From CAZXYF01 sp964644705 (GTDB taxonomy: Bacteria > Planctomycetota > Brocadiia > SM23-32), in contig CAZXYF010000036.1 of NCBI GenBank assembly GCA_964644705.1, forward strand, positions 1 through 21,762: 21,762 bases of DNA, read 5' to 3'. Of the stretch, positions 1 to 5,740 are shown piece by piece. The notes under the pieces were generated by a model. The model did no database searches, was not told the origin of the DNA, and worked only from the letters and a program-made list of their open reading frames with translations. Positions within the stretch are counted from its first letter, which is position 1; each line of letters opens with the position of its first letter. Both the position numbers and the translations under genes were made by a program.

Positions 1-368
1 CACTCGGATAACAGCTAAAAGCTGGTCTGAAACATCGCTTCCCGACATCTCATAGTGGTTTGAAAACCGGAAACGGCAAAAACGCGAGACGATCAAAAGA
101 GATGATTAGGCGAAACGGGCTGCGCGCACGACTTCATGGCATACAGCAAGGGGGGCCGGAGGAGGGCATTTGGGGACCGTAGTTCGGTTCTCTTTTTCTT
201 ATCGAATTAAGGTTCCTTTACCACAAAAAGGTGTCAAGTTATTTTCCACTGTCCTGCTTTTGAGAATGAGTGGCAGATGAGTTGTATCAGGTGTTTAGCT
301 GGGGAGTTATGCAGAATACTCATCCCGGCATCCATGTTTCCGGATCAGGAGTTCTAAGGGTCGGGATA
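1..368. other. Gene-free left end, no feature recognised
   Basis: This stretch lies downstream of acr3 and I recognise no gene in it. A short ORF starting at 270 on the plus strand runs antisense to acr3 and has low-complexity His/Gln/Asp-rich content, so I treat it as a shadow. A small hairpin (CAGCT-AAA-AGCTG, 12-24) and a minus-strand TTGACA at 232-237 are present. The TTGACA has no good -10 at 16-18 bases. No terminator with a T-tract is obvious behind acr3. Confidence 0.4.
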
Positions 369-1601
369 TCACCCCTGTCGGTGGCGGGGGAACCAGTTTC
401 GCGTGGCCAGGCATATCTTCACCAGCATCAACATGACAGGCACCTCAATGAGAACTCCCACCACCGTTGCCAGGGCCGCGCCCGATTGCAGTCCAAACAA
501 CATGACGGATGTGGCGATGGCCACCTCGAAATGATTGCTCGCGCCGATCATCGCCGAGGGAGCGGCGTCCTCATATTTCAGCCCGATGAGTTTGGACAGT
601 GCGTACCCCAGCCCGAAAATAACGGTGGTCTGTATGAAAAGGGGGACGGCAATCCAGAGGATTGTGAGAGGGTTGTCAACGATGACTTTGCCTTTGAAGC
701 TGAACAGCAAAACGAGAGTGATGAGCAGAGCTGCAATGGTGATGGGGGTGAGGTAATGCAAAAACTTCTGCTTGAACCAGCGTTCCCCCTTGTGGTTTAT
801 GATCCATCGACGCGACAGGTAACCCGCAAGAAGTGGTAGCGCAACGTATATGCCGATGGAGAGGGCAAGTGCTTTCCAGGGGACCGGCAATCTCCCAACG
901 CCCAACAGAAAACCGCCGAGTGGGCCATAGAGCAGCAACATGGTCAGGGAATTGATGGCGACCATCACAAGGGTATGACCATCATTCCCCCGGGCCAGGT
1001 AGCTCCATACCAGCACCATGGCCGTGCATGGGGCGATGCCAAGCAGGATACAGCCCGCCAGGTAGCTGCGCCACATCGGCACCTGAAGCATCTTTACCCC
1101 CTCGCGCATGACCACTGTGCCCACCCCGTAGGTTTCGCCAACGGAAAGATCCAAACCGAAGGGCATCTTGACGTAATCCATGGCTTCCGCCCCGATGAAA
1201 CCGCGGAACAGGACGCCAAGGAATAGCAGGGCGAAGGCATACATTGTGAACGGTTTGATGGCCCAGTTGATGAACAGCGTAAGACCGACCGGTTTGAAGT
1301 TTTTTCCCGCCCGCAGGACTTTCCCGAAATCGATCTTGACCATGATGGGATACATCATGCAAAAAAGGCAGATTGCTATGGGGATGCTCACCACGGGGGC
1401 ACCGTGAACGTAAATGGCCATGCCGTCCAGGGTCTCCGCGATCCCCGGAGCAGTGCGCCCCAGCACGATTCCCGCCACGATACAGAGTGCCACCCAGACG
1501 TAGAGGTAACGTTCGAAAAAACCCATGCTACGCTTGATTTCTGGTGTCTTCGGGGAGGATGTACCAATCTGCTGATCTTCTTGTGGCTTCGGTTCTGGCA
1601 T
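369..1601 (-). CDS. acr3: Acr3-type arsenite efflux permease
   Basis: This is a predicted inner-membrane arsenite exporter of the ACR3 (arsenical-resistance-3) family, about 410 residues with roughly ten hydrophobic segments. Family landmarks are visible. The 'GIAPCTAMVLVWSYL' segment carries the conserved Cys (about residue 192) needed for As(III) transport, and 'GASNHFEVAIA' carries the conserved Glu (about 359). I chose the ATG at 1601. A TTG two codons upstream (1607) is also in frame, but the purine-rich GAAAG is better spaced from the ATG. It is the last gene of the minus-strand run arsR-arsC-mini-arsM-acr3, with about 30 bases to the gene before it. As(III) formed by ArsC would be its substrate. 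One oddity is a segment of about 40 residues between 'GVLFRGFI' and 'RSYLAGCILLG' that is longer than I recall for typical ACR3 proteins. The family assignment is secure; the insertion is an observation from memory of the family. Confidence 0.96.
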   Translation of the reverse strand: MPEPKPQEDQQIGTSSPKTPEIKRSMGFFERYLYVWVALCIVAGIVLGRTAPGIAETLDGMAIYVHGAPVVSIPIAICLFCMMYPIMVKIDFGKVLRAGKNFKPVGLTLFINWAIKPFTMYAFALLFLGVLFRGFIGAEAMDYVKMPFGLDLSVGETYGVGTVVMREGVKMLQVPMWRSYLAGCILLGIAPCTAMVLVWSYLARGNDGHTLVMVAINSLTMLLLYGPLGGFLLGVGRLPVPWKALALSIGIYVALPLLAGYLSRRWIINHKGERWFKQKFLHYLTPITIAALLITLVLLFSFKGKVIVDNPLTILWIAVPLFIQTTVIFGLGYALSKLIGLKYEDAAPSAMIGASNHFEVAIATSVMLFGLQSGAALATVVGVLIEVPVMLMLVKICLATRNWFPRHRQG

Positions 1602-1630
1602 TGGCAACGTCTTTCTTTATAAAAAGCTCG

Positions 1631-1876
1631 TTATTCAGGATGACGCGCGTTGATCTTGAGGCTGACGATATAATCGGCCAGCCGTTTATCAGAGGGCAGG
1701 TCCGCGAGTTCTTCATCGGAATATCCGACGCCTTTCGCCAGCTCGTCGGGACCCGAGGTGCCGCAGCATGAGGTCTGGGATGCGCAGCATTCACCTTCGG
1801 GCCCCGCGGCAATGTTCCCGTACTTTTCTCGAACGGTATTTCGAGTGGCTTCGTTTCGAGAGTTTTCGTTGTCCAT
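1631..1876 (-). pseudogene. Miniature arsM-like gene lacking the methyltransferase domain
   Basis: The product is 81 residues. Residues 14-61 match the N-terminal region of arsenite S-adenosylmethionine methyltransferase (ArsM): 'VREKYGNIA', two Cys pairs (30/31 and 37/38) and 'GYSDEELADLP'. In full ArsM the SAM-binding core ('...GLGCGNP', motif I) follows at once. Here the text jumps to 'RLADYIVSLKINARHPE', which looks like the extreme C-terminus of ArsM, of the 'EDYVVSASIEAVKP' type. The middle of about 190-200 residues, with the whole SAM fold and the catalytic Cys, is absent while the frame is kept. The gene has a good ribosome binding site (AGAAAGG, 8 bases before ATG) and sits between arsC and acr3, where arsM genes are common. 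It may be a decaying remnant, or a small Cys-rich protein that still binds As(III). It cannot methylate. I see the ends clearly; the deletion history is inferred. Confidence 0.7.
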
Positions 1877-1890
1877 TTGGATTGCCTTTC

Positions 1891-2337
1891 TTAACCGTTT
1901 TCCACTTCTTCCGGCAGCGATTCCACGAATTCGCGGATTTCGTCTCGAACGCGTCGGTAATGTTCCAGAGCTTCCTCCTCCGTCTCCGCGTCCTCGGCGA
2001 GTCGCGGCGGGTCCTCGAAACTCCGGTGGACAATCGTCGCTTTGCCGGGAAAGACCGGACAGCTTTCGTGCGCGTGATTGCAGACGGTGACGACGTAGTC
2101 GAAGTCCACGTCCTCCAGCTCACCCACGTGTTTGGACCGGTGGTCGGAGATATCCACCCCCGCCTCGGCCATCACCTTCACGGCACGCGGATTCAGCCCG
2201 TGGGTTTCTATCCCGGCAGAGCAGGGCTCGATTACGTCGCCTTTCAGTTCCCGCGTCCATCCCTCGGCCATCTGACTGCGGCAGGAATTGCCCGTGCACA
2301 AATACAGCACTTTCAGTTTGCGTTCTGTCGTTTGCAT
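1891..2337 (-). CDS. arsC: Arsenate reductase, thioredoxin-coupled (LMW-PTPase fold)
   Basis: This cytoplasmic enzyme reduces arsenate to arsenite using a thiol relay. At 148 residues it has the length of the Gram-positive/pI258-type family. The P-loop 'CTGNSCRSQ' holds Cys14 and Cys19, and 'VCNHAHESCP' holds Cys86 and Cys93. This is the same spacing as Cys10/15/82/89 of the pI258 enzyme, so the nucleophile and the disulfide relay are all present, and thioredoxin is the expected reductant. The Asp of the C-terminal 'EDPPR' loop provides the general acid. The start overlaps the end of arsR by about 25 bases, which indicates translational coupling, and the arsM remnant follows after 14 bases. 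Its product would be handed to Acr3. Confidence 0.96.
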   Translation of the reverse strand: MQTTERKLKVLYLCTGNSCRSQMAEGWTRELKGDVIEPCSAGIETHGLNPRAVKVMAEAGVDISDHRSKHVGELEDVDFDYVVTVCNHAHESCPVFPGKATIVHRSFEDPPRLAEDAETEEEALEHYRRVRDEIREFVESLPEEVENG

Positions 2338-2705
2338 AATTGCTCCGGATCCGTGTTGAGTATTTCTTCCATTCGGTCCTGATCCTCAGAACCCTGTTCG
2401 GTACTCTGCATGTGCGACATCACCCAGTCCACGGCTTCGGTTACCAGGGCGGGTGCGTCTTCTTGCGGCAGGTGATAATACACCCATCGCCCCTCTTTCC
2501 GGCTGCTGACGAGACCGGCTCGTCGCAGGATGCTCATATGCTTCGATACGGTGGAGGGGGCCAGTTCCAGCAGCGCAATGATCTGGCACACGCAGAGTTC
2601 ACGCCCTTCGAGTGCATAGAGTGCACGCACCCGGTTCATGTCCGACAGGGCCTTAGCCACGTCGATCAGCTGTTCCGCATTGCGTTGTGTTTTATATTTC
2701 GCCAT
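2313..2705 (-). CDS. arsR: ArsR/SmtB-family arsenite-responsive repressor
   Basis: This is a winged-helix repressor of 130 residues that is expected to release its operator on binding As(III) or Sb(III). The metalloid-binding motif 'ELCVCQI' (Cys38, Cys40) lies at the start of the DNA-binding helices, as in E. coli ArsR, followed by the recognition helix 'LAPSTVSKHMSILRRAGLV' (about 48-66) and the wing 'SSRKEGRWVYYHL'. The start at 2705 (ATG, 'MAKYKTQ') is preferred over a longer TTG start at 2741, because that TTG lies inside the -35 box of the promoter. It heads the ars operon and its last 25 bases overlap arsC. The acidic, Gln/Asp-rich C-terminal tail is longer than in many ArsR proteins. 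Autoregulation is inferred from the palindrome at the promoter. Confidence 0.95.
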   Translation of the reverse strand: MAKYKTQRNAEQLIDVAKALSDMNRVRALYALEGRELCVCQIIALLELAPSTVSKHMSILRRAGLVSSRKEGRWVYYHLPQEDAPALVTEAVDWVMSHMQSTEQGSEDQDRMEEILNTDPEQLCKRQNAN

Positions 2706-2741
2706 ATAACGAATTATACTCCAAACGCCACTACTCGTCAA
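2705..2741 (-). promoter_or_regulatory. ars operon promoter with overlapping palindromic operator
   Basis: On the minus strand a -35 box TTGACG (2736-2741) and a perfect -10 TATAAT (2713-2718) are separated by 17 bases. The -10 is part of the palindrome TATAA-TTCG-TTATA (2705-2718), which runs up to the A of the arsR ATG. AT-rich inverted repeats over the promoter are typical ArsR operators. A transcript starting 7 bases after the -10 would begin at or next to the ATG, so the arsR mRNA is likely leaderless. Confidence 0.8.
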
Positions 2742-2780
2742 AAGTGCCGTGCCCCCATGCCGACGCTGAAGGGCAACAAT

Positions 2781-4235
2781 TCACCATCCAGGAGGCATGG
2801 ACTGGAAAGGGAAACCGTGGGGAATGGGCCGATTGGGGCCTTCTGCATAGGTTTCCTCCCGAACCGACCTCCACGCCCGATCCCCCCATCGGAAAGTTCG
2901 AAATGGATCACGAATCTCGTCCAGCCTGTCGAGCAACATATCATGCAGGCGATCCCTTTCCGGGGCCAGCTGTTCGTCGTCGATCCGGTTTTCCAGCTCC
3001 CAGGGGTCCTCCTGCAGGTCATAGAATTCATCCGATTCAAACAGGTTGATGGACAGTTTATAACGTCCATCGGTCATACATCGGATGGGATAAAACCCGC
3101 CCTTCATGTCGTGATTGATGGCAAAGCGGTGAAAATTGATCATGGCTGCCTCACGGACCGAGGTTTCCGGATCGCACAGAATCGGCCTCAGGCTATAACC
3201 GTGGAGACATTCGGGGATTTCCATCCCGGCCAGGTCGAGCATTGTGGGCAGAATGTCCAGGTGGCTCACCACCGAATGGCTCACATCTCCGTGCGGCCCG
3301 CCGGGGGTCCGAACGATGAATGGTATATTCGCAATCTCCTCATACATCATGGGTCCCTTGAAGTGCTGGCTATGGGATCCCTGCATGCCGCCATGATCAC
3401 TCGTGTAGATGATTACAGTATCATCCGGATGAAAGCGGTCAACCGCATCAATGACGCGGCCAATCTCCCGATCAATATACGAGTTGCAGGCGTAGTGGTG
3501 CTGCAGGTGTTCGCGATATGAGCTCCAGTCTTCGGGGGTGACCCGCCAGTCCTCCGCGGCAACCTGCTGGAGGCGGGGAACGTCATCGGAGAGAACCCCG
3601 AAATTGGGCCGCCGGGGGATCTCCTCCATCCGGAACGACTCCCAGTATTCGGGAGGAGCCACATGAGGGCCATGTGGTTCATCGAAAGAGGTCACCAGAA
3701 TAAAATCATCATCGCCCACGTTCTTCAGAAAATCCTCGGCGCGATCGGCCACGCGATGCCCCCACAAATTTTCCCGCGTGAAACCGGCCTCACGAAGCTC
3801 ATCGGCGGTATCGCACTCCCGACGCTGCGCGAACTGTTCGTCCCCGATGTCCTCAGCGTAGCATTTGCCATCGTACCACCAGTCCGGCTCGAAACCGCCC
3901 GCCGGCTCCCCGTTATCCAGGTAGGCGGTGCCCGACAGGTGCCATTTACCGGTGTAGCCGGCCCGCCAGTCATCATTCCGGAAAATTTCACCCAGCATGG
4001 CAACCTGACGGCTCGGGGCCACGTTATTGGCCCACGCGCCATTGACCTGCGGATGCAGACCGGTCAGCATGGCGCCACGAGCGGGCGTGCAGAGCGGGCA
4101 GGAGGTGTAGGCGTTCTCAAAACACACGCCTTCCGCGGCCAGACGATCAAGATTGGGGGTATCGACCGCCGGATTGCCATAGGCCCCCACCATCGACTTA
4201 TTCTGGGTATCGGTCATAATGAATACAAAATTCAT
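2781..4235 (-). CDS. Sulfatase (type I, formylglycine-dependent)
   Basis: This is a sulfate-ester hydrolase of the alkaline-phosphatase superfamily, 484 residues. The N-terminal metal-site stretch 'FIMTDTQ' is followed by the sulfatase signature 'CTPAR' at Cys49, the Cys converted to formylglycine. 'KWHLSG' and 'TSDHGGMQGSH' supply the other active-site and metal residues. No clear signal peptide is seen: the protein begins directly with the first beta strand, so a cytoplasmic location, or a missed upstream start, is possible. A GAGGT ribosome binding site lies 9 bases before the ATG. The substrate cannot be read from the sequence. Carbohydrate sulfatases are abundant in Planctomycetota. No maturase (anaerobic or FGE type) is encoded nearby. 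The gene stands alone, with its own probable promoter upstream. Confidence 0.92.
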   Translation of the reverse strand: MNFVFIMTDTQNKSMVGAYGNPAVDTPNLDRLAAEGVCFENAYTSCPLCTPARGAMLTGLHPQVNGAWANNVAPSRQVAMLGEIFRNDDWRAGYTGKWHLSGTAYLDNGEPAGGFEPDWWYDGKCYAEDIGDEQFAQRRECDTADELREAGFTRENLWGHRVADRAEDFLKNVGDDDFILVTSFDEPHGPHVAPPEYWESFRMEEIPRRPNFGVLSDDVPRLQQVAAEDWRVTPEDWSSYREHLQHHYACNSYIDREIGRVIDAVDRFHPDDTVIIYTSDHGGMQGSHSQHFKGPMMYEEIANIPFIVRTPGGPHGDVSHSVVSHLDILPTMLDLAGMEIPECLHGYSLRPILCDPETSVREAAMINFHRFAINHDMKGGFYPIRCMTDGRYKLSINLFESDEFYDLQEDPWELENRIDDEQLAPERDRLHDMLLDRLDEIRDPFRTFRWGDRAWRSVREETYAEGPNRPIPHGFPFQSMPPGW

Positions 4236-4324
4236 CGCGTGGTACCTCGCGCTATCATTTCGGAACGTTTGTCACTGGATCATAATTGGAGACCGGGGAA
4301 GCGTTTTCTCCCGGAACACGCCGG

Positions 4325-4353
4325 AGTATATCATTCCCGGATGAGACTTTAAA
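4325..4353 (-). promoter_or_regulatory. Probable sulfatase promoter (extended -10)
   Basis: On the minus strand, TTTAAA (4348-4353) and TATACT (4325-4330) are spaced by 17 bases, and a TG stands one base before the -10, giving an extended -10 (TGATATACT). The predicted leader to the sulfatase ATG is about 83 bases. The -35 matches the consensus in only 4 of 6 positions. Confidence 0.5.
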
Positions 4354-4471
4354 GCGTTGTTCGGGATGCGAGCCAGCAGAATAAATGCATCCCAAAAATG
4401 CTCACCTGGAGGTCCCTCCTCAACCGGCTCCCCCAAACGACTTATCCGCCTGAATACCGCTTTAAATTACT

Positions 4472-4516
4472 TTGCCCCTCTGAGGGCACTGTGAAAAAAA
4501 GGCCTCAGAGGGGCAA
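4472..4516 (-). repeat. 14-bp perfect inverted repeat, possible tRNA 3' terminator
   Basis: Two perfect 14-base arms (TTGCCCCTCTGAGG and its complement) flank 17 bases that contain a run of seven A on the plus strand, seven T on the minus strand. It starts six bases behind the CCA end of the minus-strand tRNA-Leu gene. The hairpin would be very stable, but no T-tract follows it on either strand. It may stop or protect the tRNA transcript, or act in another way. Confidence 0.55.
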
Positions 4517-4521
4517 TAAAA

Positions 4522-4610
4522 TGGTGCGGATGAGTGGATTCGAACCACCATGGGCTTGAATGCCCACTAGGTCCTGAACCTAGCGCGTCTGCCTGTTCCG
4601 CCACATCCGC
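4522..4610 (-). tRNA. tRNA-Leu (anticodon CAG)
   Basis: Read on the minus strand, the gene begins with GCGGATG and ends with CATCCGC-A-CCA, so the acceptor stem is perfect and the CCA is encoded. The anticodon arm CTAGG-TTCAGGA-CCTAG shows anticodon CAG. A long variable arm (TGGGC...GCCCA) marks it as a class II tRNA, and the T arm contains TTCGAAT. It decodes CUG, which is heavily used in the neighbouring genes. A strong promoter lies directly upstream. Confidence 0.97.
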
Positions 4611-4622
4611 TCAGAGTTATTT

Positions 4623-4650
4623 ATTATATTCTCCCCACATTTTCTGTCAA
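4623..4650 (-). promoter_or_regulatory. Strong sigma70-type promoter of tRNA-Leu
   Basis: On the minus strand a perfect TTGACA (4645-4650) and a perfect TATAAT (4623-4628) are separated by 16 bases. The expected start lies about 6 bases before the mature tRNA 5' end at 4610, a normal layout for a tRNA promoter. Confidence 0.85.
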
Positions 4651-4670
4651 CCCCACCGGTCACCAACGAC

Positions 4671-4699
4671 TTGACGTGCTCCCGGGTTATGGGAATACT
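4671..4699 (+). promoter_or_regulatory. Possible aldo/keto reductase promoter
   Basis: TTGACG (4671-4676) is followed after 17 bases by AATACT (4694-4699), which matches the -10 consensus in 4 of 6 positions. It would give a leader of about 70 bases to the ATG at 4779. It lies back to back with the tRNA-Leu promoter, with about 20 bases between the two -35 boxes. Confidence 0.4.
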
Positions 4700-4778
4700 A
4701 GTACTTTCGATCCGTCGCCCGGAGGAACGCGCAGTTCCGGGGCCGCTCGATGAACCATCTGATAAAGGAGATCACACA

Positions 4779-5618
4779 ATGAACACCGACGTGGAAGATG
4801 TATCCATCGTCTCTTCGGAAAAGGGAGATATGCCCGCTCTGGGGTTTGGTACGTGGCAGCTCGAGGGCGAGGAGTGTATCAATGCAATACCCATAGCCGT
4901 CGAAACCGGATACCGCCATATCGACACCGCCCAGGTTTACGGCAATGAGGCCGAAGTGGGAAAAGGACTGGAAGCCTCGGGGATCGACCGACAGGACATT
5001 TTTCTGACCACAAAAATTTGGATGGACAACCTGTCACCATCGGACGTGAAACAGAGCACGCAGGAGAGTCTGAACAAGCTGCGCACCGATTACGTCGATC
5101 TGCTGCTCATTCACTGGCCGAGCGATTCTGTGCCCCTGGATGAGACCCTGGGAGCTATGTCCGATCTGGTGGATGCTGGCTCCGTCAAACACCTGGGAGT
5201 CAGCAATTTCACGACCCGCCATCTGGACGAGGCCAAAGAGGTCTCCGATAAACCCATCTTTTGCAACCAGGTGGAATATCATCCATATCTCGACCAGACT
5301 CCCGTGCTCAACTGGTGCCGTGAAAACGACACCTTTCTGGTGGCCTACAGTCCGCTGGCACGCGCGGATGTATTCTCCGACGAGACACTGCAGAAAATCG
5401 GCGCGCAATACGGCAAGACCGCCGGACAGGTGTGCCTCCGGTGGCATCTCCAGCAACCGGGCGTCTCGGCAATCCCAAAATCAGCCAATCCCAACCACAT
5501 ACGGGCCAATTTCGACATCTTTGATTTTCAGCTCTCCGATGAAGATATGGACCGCATCAATCAGATGAGGGGCGATGGGCGCCTCATCGAGCCGGCCTGG
5601 GCTCCCGACTGGGATTGA
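4779..5618 (+). CDS. Aldo/keto reductase (2,5-diketogluconate reductase-like)
   Basis: This is an NADPH-dependent carbonyl reductase with a TIM-barrel fold, 279 residues, in the size range of DkgA/DkgB/YvgN-type enzymes. The catalytic tetrad is visible: Asp49 and Tyr54 in 'GYRHIDTAQVYGNE', Lys79 in 'LTTKIW' and His112 in 'LLLIHWP'. 'GVSNF' and the cofactor-binding 'IPKSANPNHIRANFDIFDF' region are also typical. The start at 4779 was chosen over a longer in-frame ORF start at 4671 because AAAGGAG lies 8 bases upstream and the family begins here. The true substrate is unknown. It may detoxify aldehydes or reduce sugars. A GC-rich hairpin follows the stop codon. Confidence 0.94.
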   Translation: MNTDVEDVSIVSSEKGDMPALGFGTWQLEGEECINAIPIAVETGYRHIDTAQVYGNEAEVGKGLEASGIDRQDIFLTTKIWMDNLSPSDVKQSTQESLNKLRTDYVDLLLIHWPSDSVPLDETLGAMSDLVDAGSVKHLGVSNFTTRHLDEAKEVSDKPIFCNQVEYHPYLDQTPVLNWCRENDTFLVAYSPLARADVFSDETLQKIGAQYGKTAGQVCLRWHLQQPGVSAIPKSANPNHIRANFDIFDFQLSDEDMDRINQMRGDGRLIEPAWAPDWD

Positions 5619-5623
5619 TGAAA

Positions 5624-5641
5624 CCCGGTGCAGCCACCGGG
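5624..5641 (+). terminator. GC-rich hairpin after the aldo/keto reductase gene
   Basis: A perfect 7-bp stem (CCCGGTG / CACCGGG) closes a CAGC loop six bases after the aldo/keto reductase stop codon. The following sequence AATTCGTTTC is only weakly T-rich. It may be an intrinsic terminator or an attenuating hairpin between this gene and the DUF255 gene. Confidence 0.45.
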
Positions 5642-5740
5642 AATTCGTTTCACATGAGAAACCCCGCGACGCGAGCGCATGGGTCGTTGGAGACACGTGG
5701 GTACCGGCCGAAATGTTCCGATACCAGGAAAGGACCACCT

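Noticed and set aside
232..237. TTGACA on the minus strand in the left intergenic region
   Set aside because: No acceptable -10 box lies at 16-18 bases; the next AT-rich stretch (TTAATT) is about 21 bases away and no gene start follows inside the window.
270..839. 189-residue plus-strand ORF opposite acr3
   Set aside because: It lies antisense over clear acr3 coding sequence, its His/Gln/Asp-rich composition is typical of an antisense frame, and it matches nothing known.
1768..2382. Long plus-strand ORF opposite arsC and the arsM remnant
   Set aside because: It is fully explained as the antisense frame of strongly recognisable arsC.
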